This document shows positions 7,990-16,334 of a stretch of DNA of 64,000 bases, piece after piece. Source of the stretch: Shewanella fodinae (GTDB lineage: Bacteria; Pseudomonadota; Gammaproteobacteria; Enterobacterales; Shewanellaceae); the NCBI RefSeq assembly GCF_014651955.1, contig NZ_BMXW01000014.1:33257-97256 (forward strand), read 5' to 3'. A program made the translations under genes and the position numbers. The notes beneath the pieces are model-generated. The model worked only from the letters and a program-made list of their open reading frames with translations. It searched no databases and was not told the origin of the DNA. Position 1 is the stretch's first letter. Every line of letters begins with the position of its first letter.

Positions 7990-8749
7990 CACTAAAAAGT
8001 CCTTCAAACGTCTGACGAGATAGGATCGTAAGCATGAAATCAGTCAGTTTTGACTGAATGGCTGAATGCACAAAATTGCCCATTGAAATGCGGCTTACAC
8101 CGGCCAGCTTGAGCCTATCGAACGACGGAAGGTCGGGCATACACATAACATTAAGAGGCAGACCCGTTGCCTCTGCAATGAGGCTGATGTCTTTCTCTGA
8201 CGTCAGGCAGGGAACAAAAAGGCCGTTAGCTCCTGCAGCTTTATAGCTCTGACCCCGTAATATCGTCTCCTGCAACGCGTCTACATGCCCGAGCAGGTAA
8301 GTGTCAGTCCGGATGTTCAGAAACAGGCTATGATTTTCGCTTCTCAGCGCATCGCTTACTGTCCTCAGGGTACAGGTAAAATCAGAGGCATCGTCAAGCT
8401 GACGCACCCCGTTTATGACTCTGCTGTCTTCAAGGTTAACGCCTGCGACGCCTGTCTGAGCAAGGCGCCTGAGATTGGCTGTTATCTCTTCGGCTGAATC
8501 ACCATACCCTGCTTCCATGTCAACGCTCAATGGCAGCTTGCTGACAGCCCGGATACGGGTGACCATATAAAATAACGCATCAAATGGCATTCCCTGCCCG
8601 TCTTCATATCCAAGTGTGGACGCGATTGCTGCGCTGGACGTTCCCAATGCCTGATAACCTGCTTCTTGCGCTGCGGCGGCACTGGCGGCATCCCAAACAT
8701 TAGCGATAAGAAGTGGCTCATGCTGGTTGTGGAGTTCTGCAAAGTTCAT
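7973..8749 (-). CDS. Isocitrate lyase / phosphoenolpyruvate mutase family protein
   Basis: This is a 258-residue TIM-barrel protein of the PEP mutase / isocitrate lyase superfamily, whose members form or break C-C or C-P bonds next to a carboxylate using Mg2+. Visible marks are LLIANVWDAASAAAAQEAGY at the N-terminus, PLSVDMEAGYGDSAEEI (metal-binding acidic residues, about 74-90) and GVNLEDS. It lacks the isocitrate-lyase KKCGH motif, so it is more likely a lyase or decarboxylase of the short subgroup; the substrate is unknown. ATG 8749 is preceded by GAGAGGA and is preferred over TTG 8755. Its 3' end overlaps ada by 17 bases. Confidence 0.85.
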   Translation of the reverse strand: MNFAELHNQHEPLLIANVWDAASAAAAQEAGYQALGTSSAAIASTLGYEDGQGMPFDALFYMVTRIRAVSKLPLSVDMEAGYGDSAEEITANLRRLAQTGVAGVNLEDSRVINGVRQLDDASDFTCTLRTVSDALRSENHSLFLNIRTDTYLLGHVDALQETILRGQSYKAAGANGLFVPCLTSEKDISLIAEATGLPLNVMCMPDLPSFDRLKLAGVSRISMGNFVHSAIQSKLTDFMLTILSRQTFEGLFSDENNR

Positions 8750-8999
8750 ATCCAAATCCTCTCAATAGATTGAAAATGACTCTAAGCATTCAGTAAGAAC
8801 GTCACAACCGAAATTCAGACGACCATTTTTGGCAAGGATAGTCTGACTTCAGAGAGGACCAAATCAAAAACGTTCAATGTCCGTTCCTGGCCCGAAATAG
8901 ACAGGCCGGGTGGTCGTCAGGCCTGCTCTGAGCGATCAGCAGACTCTGGGTATAACTTTTAGGCACTCTGAGGAGGACGTCTTATAACATGGTCCAGAT

Positions 9000-9489
9000 A
9001 GTAAGCGCAGAGTGTGGAGTAAACTACATATTGCCGTCGATACACATACTCACGAGATCATTGGAGCAGAACTCAGCTTATCAAATGTGACCGACGCGTG
9101 AAGTCATGCCGAAAAACCATCGAAAAATCCGCAATATCTCAGCTGATGGTGCTTACGACACGAGAGCATGTCACGATTCCGTTCGTAGAAAATGTGCTTC
9201 AGTGCTCATTCCCCCTCAGAAAGGTGCAGCGCTTTGGGAACCAGGACATCCACGTAACTTAGCAGTCAGTTGGCAACAGCTTCATGGTTCAAATAAGCAG
9301 TGGAAGAAGTGCCATGGGTATCATCGTCGGTCAATCTCAGAAACTGCCATGTACAGGGCGAAGCAACTATTAGGTGGCAGACTAAGCCTGCGAAATTATA
9401 GCGGTCAGGTAGGAGAAACTTACCCGATGATGAGGGCGTTGAACAAGCTCATAGGGCTAGGCATGCCTGAAACTCATTATGTAGTTTAA
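9000..9489 (+). pseudogene. IS5-family transposase, C-terminal remnant with a frameshift
   Basis: The frame from 9000 reads KRRVWSKLHIAVDTHTHEII and stops at TGA 9099-9101. The next frame, from 9106, continues HRKIRNISADGAYDTRACHD through HHRRSISETAMYRAKQLLGG to RALNKLIGLGMPETHYVV and TAA. Together they are the DDE core and C-terminus of an IS5-group transposase (the second D in DGAYDT, the E in SETAMYR). One extra base near 9099 explains the shift, and the N-terminal third is gone. It abuts, and appears to have truncated, the integrase fragment at 9497-9607. The 8756-8990 stretch upstream holds nothing else I can identify. Confidence 0.85.
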
Positions 9490-9496
9490 TAATTAA

Positions 9497-9607
9497 ACAA
9501 TCATAGGGCGCTCCCGAGTCTGGAACGACGAAGTAGAGTCCTTTTCCGTCGGATTTTTTTGTCGGCTCTCCTGATTTTGCAAGTGCGGCCACCTGCTTTG
9601 CTGTCAT
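9497..9607 (-). pseudogene. Amino-terminal fragment of a P4-type tyrosine integrase
   Basis: From ATG 9607 the minus strand reads MTAKQVAALAKSGEPTKKSD, then GKGLYFVVPDSGAPY, the opening of the DUF4102 arm-binding domain of P4-family integrases. The frame is lost after about 33 codons where the IS5 remnant begins. It faces away from the yicC end, about 180 bases from the att-like sequence at 9785, the same geometry as the intact-length integrase of the neighbouring island. I infer the last trace of an older island integrated at the same site. Confidence 0.72.
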
Positions 9608-9726
9608 AGATGCCACATAATCTCCAAATACTCACCATTTGATGCAAGTATAGCGAGGCATTACTCACCAGTTAACTCACCGCTTGGATGCAACAGATTG
9701 AAACGTACAAGAACAGGTTGGAAATG

Positions 9727-9752
9727 AAAAGCCCTGATAATTTAGGGCTTTG
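9727..9752 (-). terminator. Terminator-like hairpin left of the att site (possible original yicC terminator)
   Basis: The stem AAAGCCCT / AGGGCTTT has an 8-base loop. Read on the minus strand it is followed by TTTT, so it would terminate transcripts coming from the yicC side. Its place just beyond the yicC-like 3' end at 9785 suggests it served yicC or an earlier island end before the current island inserted. Confidence 0.55.
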
Positions 9753-9784
9753 ATAAATATTGGAAAGCTTTGGAAAAACAAGAG

Positions 9785-9815
9785 AAAATTATTCAACATT
9801 CGGATCTGCTCAGTG
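9785..9815. other. Left attachment site (attL) of the yicC island
   Basis: AAAATTATTC followed 7 bases later by GGATCTG repeats the 3' end of yicC at 18770-18798, which reads AAAATTATTC and then GGATCTG after 8 bases. On the minus strand the left copy reads GAGCAGATCC then GTTGAATAA-like sequence, which is the EQIQN-E-stop end of YicC with one base missing. A displaced yicC 3' end on one side and a restored one on the other is the usual footprint of islands that integrate at the end of a gene. The exact crossover bases cannot be fixed by eye. Confidence 0.7.
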
Positions 9816-9879
9816 AGTAGTGGTCTAGGCCCTTTCAAAATCAACAAATTATCGAAAAGAAACCGCTCAAAAATGCCTG

Positions 9880-9905
9880 TTTGCCCACCAAACTGCCCAC
9901 CACTT
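9880..9905 (+). repeat. Left-end arm-type repeat (TTTGCCCACCA, tandem)
   Basis: TTTGCCCACCA-AACTGCCCACCACTT is matched at the other island end (18636-18661) by the same sequence with ATTT in place of AAAC. Two TGCCCACCA units 12 bases apart are present at each end, and a third pair-like copy lies at 18469-18489. Clusters of short repeats near both att sites are typical of tyrosine integrase arm sites. The rest of 9906-10060 holds no gene I can support. Confidence 0.6.
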
Positions 9906-10064
9906 GCCTATGGCTTTTACTAAATCTTAGTGGTTAGCAATGGAAAAACAGTGCCGTTTTTATGCTGCTGTTAGGACTCGAAAATAGCAGTTTTAAAAGG
10001 CTTTATCGAGCACGATTTTTGTCAACATAGTTTGGCCATTTTTTCGCTTGTTCTATGCGATAGT

Positions 10065-10087
10065 GGTGAGTCAGCAGGAAACTCACC
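10065..10087. repeat. Inverted repeat GGTGAGT / ACTCACC
   Basis: A perfect 7-bp inverted repeat with a 9-base spacer near the left island end. ACTCACC also occurs at 9632, 9664 and 9675 in the outer flank, so it belongs to the same family of CACC-containing words that cluster around the att sites; it may be an integrase or accessory-protein site. Confidence 0.4.
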
Positions 10088-10097
10088 TAACCAGAAA

Positions 10098-10155
10098 TGG
10101 ACATTATGGTGTCCGTTTTAATAGAAACAAGCTTGATATGGATATTATGGTGTCC
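10098..10155 (+). repeat. Duplicated TGGACATTATGGTGTCC element
   Basis: TGGACATTATGGTGTCC (10098-10114) recurs as TGGATATTATGGTGTCC (10139-10155) with one change, 41 bases apart (about four helical turns). The first copy is itself an inverted repeat, GGACA-N6-TGTCC. This looks like a pair of operators, but no start codon with a ribosome binding site follows closely; the open frame at 10048-10239 is not convincing. About 270 bases separate it from the hip operators. Confidence 0.45.
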
Positions 10156-10389
10156 AAGAGTGATAAATCAGAGTGTCGAATGGTCGGCATTCAGGTCTAC
10201 AAATTGTTACCTATAAGGTCACTTTGTGTAGACCTCTAACCGTTGAATTTTCCAGTTCAGTAAACGCATGGACGAGTACTCGACTTGCATTTCACACTTT
10301 TACGCGCATAAAAGTGTGATTTGGTGGCCTTTGGAATTCAGGGATTCACATCATCGCCTTGGCCAACGCGCAAGCTAAACCTAAAAGTA

Positions 10390-10514
10390 GGATATAAATC
10401 CAATTATATTGATTAAAATGGGAATATAGTCCTACATTTAGCTTATTGGAGTTGCTTGGATTTCAAGGTTGGACTATATTCCCAGTAATGATTAAATAAC
10501 GGGAATATAGTCCC
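10390..10514. promoter_or_regulatory. hipBA operator array (GGGAATATAGTCC repeats)
   Basis: There are three strong copies of a near-palindrome: GGGAATATAGTCC at 10420-10432, its reverse complement GGACTATATTCCC at 10471-10483, and GGGAATATAGTCCC at 10501-10514, plus a weaker GGATATAAATCC at 10390-10401. The last full copy ends 13 bases before the hipB start. Multiple operators upstream of hipBA are known for the E. coli system, where HipB dimers bind and HipA is co-repressor; the sequence here differs from the E. coli TATCC-N8-GGATA motif. Confidence 0.75.
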
Positions 10515-10527
10515 TTATGTTGGTGAT

Positions 10528-10833
10528 ATGGCTAAGCGTGATTTGCACAATGTACTGTTTCCAAAGCAACGCAAAATCCTGACGCATTTTGGTGAGGACT
10601 TATTGTTAGCGATGAAACGACGTGGTTTTACAAAAAAGTTGCTGTGTGATCGTACTGGCTTTGATCATAAAACCGTGAATAAAGTCTTCGCAGGTGATCC
10701 TGGCGTTGCCATAGGAACTTACTTAAAGGTGATGGCCGTTCTTGGCATGGAAAGCAACTTTGCAGAAATGGCCGCCCATGATGAAGTGGGTCTCAAGCTG
10801 CAAAATATAAAATTGCTGGAAGGTTCAAGATGA
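10528..10833 (+). CDS. hipB: HipB-type antitoxin (XRE family)
   Basis: A 101-residue DNA-binding protein with a Cro/C1-type helix-turn-helix at about residues 33-58 (RGFTKKLLCDRTGFDHKTVN), placed directly ahead of hipA with a 4-base ATGA overlap. By family it neutralises HipA and represses the operon through the GGGAATATAGTCC array just upstream. ATG 10528 is used; the ribosome binding site is weak (TTGGTGA), which fits low antitoxin output. The longer N-terminal arm (about 30 residues before the HTH) is a small difference from E. coli HipB. Confidence 0.85.
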   Translation: MAKRDLHNVLFPKQRKILTHFGEDLLLAMKRRGFTKKLLCDRTGFDHKTVNKVFAGDPGVAIGTYLKVMAVLGMESNFAEMAAHDEVGLKLQNIKLLEGSR

Positions 10834-12080
10834 GTCGTGAAATCGTTGAAGTCTATGCCGACTGGCAGCCAATTGAAGCACCTTTGCTAATAGGGCAGCT
10901 TGCTTACAGCGATTCAAGCCGAGGTGGCGTGTTTAGTTTTGTCTACGAAAAAGCATTTTTAACGTCAGCCTATCGCTTGCAAATTGATCCTATGTTGATG
11001 CTTCACTCCGGTGAACTCTACAACGATGAAGCCGATAAAAACTTTCGTGCATTTCTCGATTCATCGCCTGATAGATGGGGGCGTATTTTAATGCAGCGGC
11101 GTGCGGCCATTGAAGTGCGCAAGGGGATTCGTGCAACAAGTCGATTAAACGAACTGGATTACCTGCTGGGCGTGCATGACTCATACCGGATGGGGGGGAT
11201 TCGATTTAAGCGAGCAGGCTTGGATGCTTTCTTAGATGACAATTCTGAGTTTGCTGCGCCGCCAATGGCTTCTCTGCGAGAGCTAGAGCACGCAGCAATG
11301 CAGATTGAAAAAGACGATAACATCGACAGTGACGAGTATTACTGCTGGTTGAAAATGCTGATTTCTCCAGGCTCATCATTAGGCGGTGCAAGGCCCAAGG
11401 CTTGTGTGACAGATGAGCAAGGCCACTTGTGGATTGCCAAGTTTCCCAACTTAAATGATACCCATGACGTGGGGGCGTGGGAGATGGTTTGTTATGAATT
11501 GGCGTTGGTGGCAGGTGTTGACATGTTTCCAAGTGAGATTAAACGATTTTCCTCTGGGCATCATACATTTTTAACAAAACGGTTTGACCGAGACGGTGAC
11601 CAGCGACTGCATTTTTCATCGGCTATGACACAGCTTCAATACTATGACGGTGAACAATCTCAAGGTGCCAGTTACTTAGAGATTGCTGAATTTATTTCCA
11701 ATTGTGGTGCACAAACCGAAGCTGATTTAGCACAGCTATGGCGTCGTATCGTGTTTAATATTGCGGTGTCCAACACGGATGATCACCTGCGTAACCATGG
11801 ATTTTTATTAACAAAGAATGGTTGGAAGTTATCACCCGCTTATGATTTAAACCCGATAGTGGGTAAGCATGGCCTGCATCTGAATATTACCGATGCAGAC
11901 AACGCTTTAGACTACCAATTAGCGTTTGACGTAAAAGACTTCTTCCGACTTTCGCAAACCCAAGCCACGCAAATTTACGATGAAGTATTAATTGCGGTTA
12001 AGCAATGGCAAACCGTTGCTAAGCAGCTCGGGATCAGCCGAGCCGAGCAAGCCATGAAACAATCGGCGTTTAACGTTTAA
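10830..12080 (+). CDS. hipA: HipA-type serine/threonine kinase toxin
   Basis: The product has 416 residues. HipA kinases phosphorylate glutamyl-tRNA synthetase or other tRNA synthetases and induce growth arrest. The N-terminal subdomain contains FLDSSPDRWGR; the regulatory P-loop is SPGSSLGGARPK (about residues 174-185); the catalytic loop is NIAVSNTDDHLRNH with Asp and His in place; the metal-binding segment is SPAYDLNP. All key motifs look intact, so activity is expected. It is translationally coupled to hipB (ATGA). As the first operon at the left of the island it would help stabilise the element. Confidence 0.92.
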   Translation: MSREIVEVYADWQPIEAPLLIGQLAYSDSSRGGVFSFVYEKAFLTSAYRLQIDPMLMLHSGELYNDEADKNFRAFLDSSPDRWGRILMQRRAAIEVRKGIRATSRLNELDYLLGVHDSYRMGGIRFKRAGLDAFLDDNSEFAAPPMASLRELEHAAMQIEKDDNIDSDEYYCWLKMLISPGSSLGGARPKACVTDEQGHLWIAKFPNLNDTHDVGAWEMVCYELALVAGVDMFPSEIKRFSSGHHTFLTKRFDRDGDQRLHFSSAMTQLQYYDGEQSQGASYLEIAEFISNCGAQTEADLAQLWRRIVFNIAVSNTDDHLRNHGFLLTKNGWKLSPAYDLNPIVGKHGLHLNITDADNALDYQLAFDVKDFFRLSQTQATQIYDEVLIAVKQWQTVAKQLGISRAEQAMKQSAFNV

Positions 12081-12086
12081 TGAATC

Positions 12087-12137
12087 AGTGAAACTATATT
12101 TTCATTTTTTAGTATATAGAGAAGTTATAGTTTCACT
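12087..12137. repeat. 12-bp perfect inverted repeat downstream of hipA
   Basis: AGTGAAACTATA (12087-12098) and TATAGTTTCACT (12126-12137) are exact complements separated by 27 bases. The position right after the hipA stop suggests an RNA hairpin at the end of the operon, but there is no clean T-run, so a protein-binding site is equally possible. No gene lies between 12138 and 12346; that stretch contains TTGGGGCAG words that recur at 16731. Confidence 0.5.
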
Positions 12138-12346
12138 TTTATGCTTTGCCTCACACTCCGAGTGTTGTAACACACTACTCATCCCTTGGGTTTTTGGGGC
12201 AGTTTGGGCAACGCCTTAATTCACCAAGCCCCAGTCTTAACGGCGTCTGAGGCGCAGCCACGAGCCAAAACACTAGGTAAAGGCTCAACCAGCTTCAATG
12301 AGATTGTGTGAAGTTGTGGTTTTCTTTATAACAAATATCAAGCTAT

Positions 12347-13393
12347 TTAGCCTTGTTGTTGAGTTTGGTTCTCGTTACCAAAGCATTTGTTCGTAATCCA
12401 CACATCATTCTCCGGCTCACAAAGGTGGTGCAGCAGCGCTAGGTTGATCTGGTGGCTGATCACGCTGGCGTTTCGTTTTTGGCTTTCCTTTATCAAACCT
12501 CTCAGTAATAACCCCGTACAAGATTTGCCCATTTGCTCTGGCGCGCTGGGCAAACAAAAAGTTCGGTTTTGCTGTTTGGGGGGCAAGGTAGTGCGTTTTC
12601 CTGTTTTAGATAGAGGCGTAATGCACCAAAAGATACAGGCGTTGGCGGGTGCGTTTGCTTGCAGTGTGTTGGTTTGACTCGTGTCATCCCTATATACGGG
12701 TAACAAATGTGCTGGTAACAAAACTAGCCCTCTTTGCGCGTGGCCATCAACCTCAGGTAAAGGCAGCCAATACAGGTTTGGCCATTGCTAGGGGCTTTGC
12801 CATTTTTCTACGATCACTTGTGCGCCAATACTATTCAGCCATTAGTGAATCGGGCAGCCTGGGTGCGCTTGTTTAACGCGCGGTAACTGATAGGTCAGCC
12901 AGCGGGTTAAACGTTCGGCCGCATTATCGCACTGGCTTAGCGCGGGGTAGAGGGTAAACGCGCCATGCCCAACCAGTAAAGCGACCACCTGCTGTATCCA
13001 TTCTCTGTCGCAATCATTGCCACTTGCCCATAACACATCACTTATCAACTTGTTGGTTTTTTCATGCCGTCTATTTTCAGTGGTCAGGTGCAGACTCGGT
13101 GGTGAAATAGATGAAAGAAATGGCCATCAAACTAACCAGTCAAATCGGTTTGTCCTGATGACCTGTACGCGGCTAACTGTTTGAAATACATCGTCCAATA
13201 CAGCGCTGTTTGGTGGCATCCAACTAGTGCAAAAAAATCGAGACGCCAAACGATCATTTGCATTCTGGGTTGTAAAAATCAAACGGTTTGTACTTCGGTG
13301 TCGAGGTTGGTTTAGGGTGCAAAAAGTGCCAAACCTTGCTTTGAGCCAGTACTGGCATGGCCTCCCGGCTTTGGATTTCAATCGAGAAGCCAA
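12347..13393 (-). pseudogene. Possible decayed gene of unknown identity
   Basis: One minus-strand frame stays open from about 13393 to TAG 12347 with only three stops (near 13127, 12842 and 12807) in about 349 codons, far fewer than expected by chance. Stretches look protein-like, for example DREWIQQVVALLVGHGAF and DNAAERLTRWLTYQLPRV around 12860-13010, and GLIKESQKRNASVISHQINL at about 12440-12500. I recognise no family. Plus-strand frames overlap it and I cannot exclude that the openness is a codon-bias shadow. It lies between hipA and the convergent TOTE gene; this 1.4-kb stretch has no intact gene I can support. Confidence 0.35.
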
Positions 13394-13506
13394 ACAGTAA
13401 ATGGGCTAATTTCCCTGTTTGGCTTTTCGATCCAAAAGCCAAACGGATAGTGGTTTTGGCGTATGGGTATAAAGGCATGGGGAAGTGTTGAACGAAGAGC
13501 GGCTTG

Positions 13507-15906
13507 CTAATTTGACTTCGTATTTGTTGAATACGCGTTGAGTGAAGGTCGCTTGTCACGGTTACCATCAAAGTACTCAAGGGCGTACCCCATTGCCTTG
13601 TAGCTTTTCTCGCGTTTTTTAAACATGCGTTGCAACATAGGAAGGGCACAGTCCACATAGTCGTGAATGGTGACTTGTGTTTTTCCGTCCGATTCACGAT
13701 GAATGCGACCGGCATATTGGGCCAATGTACCTTTCCATGCGATTGGCATGGCCAAAAACAACGTATCCAACCTTGGCAGGTCAAATCCTTCGCCCACATA
13801 TTTTCCTGTTGCGACGACAACTTGAGCCGATTGCAGATGATTGTCAGCGTTCTTGCGTTCCGCAGCTTTCATGGCGCCTTTGAGTACGACAGTGTTTATA
13901 CCCATCTCGGTAAGTCGTGAGTGTATGTACTCTGCGTGCTCTCTGCGCTCTGTAAGGACTAACGGGTGTCCGCCATTTTGAACACACTGAGAGGCGTCTG
14001 AGACAATTTTTGAAGTGCGCTGTTCGTTATCGACGAGCCAGCGGTAGGCATCGCTTATTTTTGGGCGCTCATCTGTCTTTATTAGCTCAGCTGGCGGTAT
14101 ATCGTAGAGCTGATGAATTATCACGGTTTGAGTAAATTGCTCATCAGGGCTTTGTTTCACTTTGTAGCGAATGGGCCCTGCTGCCATAAAAATGATCTTT
14201 TGATGGCCATCTTGTCGCTCTGGTGTTGCTGTTAGGCCCAACACATATTTTGCTCTTACCTCGTTGAGTACCAATTCAAACCTTGGCGCGGATAAGTGAT
14301 GGCATTCATCAACAATAATGTGGCCGTAGTCTTGGATGAGAGGCGTGATGGTGTTGTCTTTTTTATTGACCAAGCTTTGGTAGGTGGCAATGTCGATAAT
14401 GCCACTCGGCTTTCTTTTCCCCCCGCCTATACTGCCAATGTTTACGTCGGGTAGGAACGTGCGTAATCGCTCTTGCCACTGTTCGAGCAATTGTCGGCTA
14501 TGAACTAGTATTAGGGTATTTACTTTGCGTTTTACGATCATGCCAATGGCAGTAACCGTTTTTCCAAATGCGGTCGGCGCGTGCAAAATACCGAAGTCAT
14601 GTTTCGTTATTGCGGCCACCGCTTCCCGCTGATTCTTTCGCAAAGTGAATTCAGGGGTAAGTTTTAATAATGGTTTGCCGGTTTCACGCTTATCGTCAAA
14701 CAGTAGCGAAATATTATGTTCTTGTAGCAAAGCAATCGCATCATCGAGACAGCCTCGCGGTAGTGCTAGATAACCGTTTTCGATACGAGCACAGGAAATA
14801 AATCTTGGAATGCCATGGGTTGAAAAGCGCAAAGCTTGTGTTTTAAAAAACACAGGATTAGAAAAACTAGCTAATCGCTTTAGTCCTGCCAGTAGTGGCC
14901 CAGGTAACTCGTTCATCAAAAAGTAGATATGGTTGGCCAAGGTAATGGTCACGTTTTTCGGCAAAGACTCTAATTTTATTGGTGCGGCTTTGGCTGTGAT
15001 TTCCCAAGGTGGGCGGTTATCTGTTAGCCCTTGTTCGGACAGTAATAGGGTATCGGGTGCAATGGTTGTTATGAGTTGATCAATACTCGACTGAGTGAGC
15101 GTTTTAAGCCCAGCAAGGTACCGCCATTGATCGTCAATCGCATTCAGTTCACTGTCAACAAAGCAACTACGACCTGAAAGGCGAGCCTCCTTTTGAAGTG
15201 GTAGCGCAATGAGATTACCAAACCCGCCTTCAGGAAGGATATCTTGGTTAGGAAAGAGCCTGTCATAGGAGTCAAACGATAGATTTGGAAATATTTCCAT
15301 GGCTTTATCAAGCAAAGCGAAACCAAGTGCCCTAGCTTGGTTAGCTGGGATGTTGGTTTCAAAAAAGATCCATAAGTGCGCCCCGTTGCCAGAACGCGAG
15401 ATTTCTATCGCGTGGGGAATATCAAACGCTTGGCACGCTTTAGATATTGCTTTGACTTCTTCTTGCCAACAGCCTTTGTCAAAATCGGCTGCCAACAAAT
15501 AGCACGAATTATCTTTCAGTAATGGATACAGACCAACCACTTGATGACCGGCAAGGTGCCTGTAAATAATGTGCTCGTTTAATTCGCTAAACTTTCGGTG
15601 TGAACAGTTTTGGCATTTAATGCGGGGTTTGTTGCATAGCCCGCTTACCCACTCATTATCACAGGCTACGGAATAGCCACTGCGGCCCTGTTGGTTTTGC
15701 CAACGATTGGCGAAGATATCCTCTCGTCCACGAAATCGTTGTCTGAATAGGGCGACTTTTTGTTCTGGGGTGAATGTCTGTACTGAACGCTCGTTTTGAG
15801 CGTTTCGTAAAGCCTCTCTTAGTGCGAGAAGCTGCTGCTTTTCGTTTTCAAGCTCAGCTAGCCTGTTATCAATAGCCGAAATGTTTGGGTAGCGAGCGTC
15901 ATTCAT
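13507..15906 (-). CDS. TOTE-type conflict protein: archaeo-eukaryotic primase domain fused to SF2 helicase
   Basis: The product has 799 residues. After a short coiled coil (residues about 10-40) comes an AEP-like domain: FRGREDIFANRWQNQQGRSG, four zinc-type cysteines in CDNEWVSGLC and CQNC, LLAADFD (catalytic acidic pair) and SRSGNGAHLWIFF (about 50-290). The helicase part has Walker A APTAFGKTV, DECH (VDECHHLS), LGLTATPERQ and motif VI QYAGRIHRES. This architecture is that of the AEP-helicase proteins named TOTE conflict systems, thought to act against invading nucleic acid; no nuclease domain is visible here. It is the third gene of higB-higA-TOTE, 25 bases after higA. The start ATG 15906 has a weak ribosome binding site. 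Confidence 0.88.
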   Translation of the reverse strand: MNDARYPNISAIDNRLAELENEKQQLLALREALRNAQNERSVQTFTPEQKVALFRQRFRGREDIFANRWQNQQGRSGYSVACDNEWVSGLCNKPRIKCQNCSHRKFSELNEHIIYRHLAGHQVVGLYPLLKDNSCYLLAADFDKGCWQEEVKAISKACQAFDIPHAIEISRSGNGAHLWIFFETNIPANQARALGFALLDKAMEIFPNLSFDSYDRLFPNQDILPEGGFGNLIALPLQKEARLSGRSCFVDSELNAIDDQWRYLAGLKTLTQSSIDQLITTIAPDTLLLSEQGLTDNRPPWEITAKAAPIKLESLPKNVTITLANHIYFLMNELPGPLLAGLKRLASFSNPVFFKTQALRFSTHGIPRFISCARIENGYLALPRGCLDDAIALLQEHNISLLFDDKRETGKPLLKLTPEFTLRKNQREAVAAITKHDFGILHAPTAFGKTVTAIGMIVKRKVNTLILVHSRQLLEQWQERLRTFLPDVNIGSIGGGKRKPSGIIDIATYQSLVNKKDNTITPLIQDYGHIIVDECHHLSAPRFELVLNEVRAKYVLGLTATPERQDGHQKIIFMAAGPIRYKVKQSPDEQFTQTVIIHQLYDIPPAELIKTDERPKISDAYRWLVDNEQRTSKIVSDASQCVQNGGHPLVLTERREHAEYIHSRLTEMGINTVVLKGAMKAAERKNADNHLQSAQVVVATGKYVGEGFDLPRLDTLFLAMPIAWKGTLAQYAGRIHRESDGKTQVTIHDYVDCALPMLQRMFKKREKSYKAMGYALEYFDGNRDKRPSLNAYSTNTKSN

Positions 15907-15931
15907 GACAACATAATTTTTATGTGCAGCG

Positions 15932-16303
15932 CTATGAAGCGCGAACTTGCGGCGGTTTGATCAGCGACTCTGCTGGAATACCTAGCCCTTCATGAAGTTT
16001 CCAAATCATTTTTAGCGTGAGTGATCGCTTATGGTTTAGGATCTCATAAACACGATTGCTTTTACCTATCATGGGTTCAAGATCTTTAACCGTTAAGCCT
16101 TTACGCTCCATCTCAAACTTTATTGCCTCAACAGGGTCTGGCAAATCCATTGGAAAATGCTTTGCTTCGTAGGCTTCAACTAACGTAACCAAAATGTCCA
16201 GCTTTTCGCCTTCGACGGTATCAGGCTCCGCCATCATTAGGCTTTCGATGTCGTTTAATGCCGCGCGGTAGTCGGCATCTGTTTTAATAGGTCTGATGTC
16301 CAT
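15932..16303 (-). CDS. higA: HigA-type antitoxin with helix-turn-helix
   Basis: The product has 123 residues. The N-terminal half is acidic and would wrap the toxin; the C-terminal half is a Cro/C1 helix-turn-helix (FEMERKGLTVKDLEPMIGKS to VYEILNHKRSLTLKMIWKLH, about residues 66-106). This matches HigA proteins that pair with HigB of the PF09907 type, encoded toxin first. A good SD (AGAGGT) precedes ATG 16303. It lies 31 bases after higB and 25 bases before the TOTE gene, all on the minus strand, so HigA may control the whole operon through the palindrome at 16649-16665. Confidence 0.88.
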   Translation of the reverse strand: MDIRPIKTDADYRAALNDIESLMMAEPDTVEGEKLDILVTLVEAYEAKHFPMDLPDPVEAIKFEMERKGLTVKDLEPMIGKSNRVYEILNHKRSLTLKMIWKLHEGLGIPAESLIKPPQVRAS

Positions 16304-16334
16304 TATATTTACCTCTTGTTACTACCTTTTGGCT

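Noticed and set aside
10048..10239. 63-codon plus-strand frame
   Set aside because: It runs through the paired TGGACATTATGGTGTCC repeats, has no ribosome binding site and no protein-like composition.
13254..13820. 188-codon minus-strand frame overlapping the TOTE 3' end
   Set aside because: Most of it is the TOTE coding region in another frame; the part beyond 13507 has no protein-like pattern.
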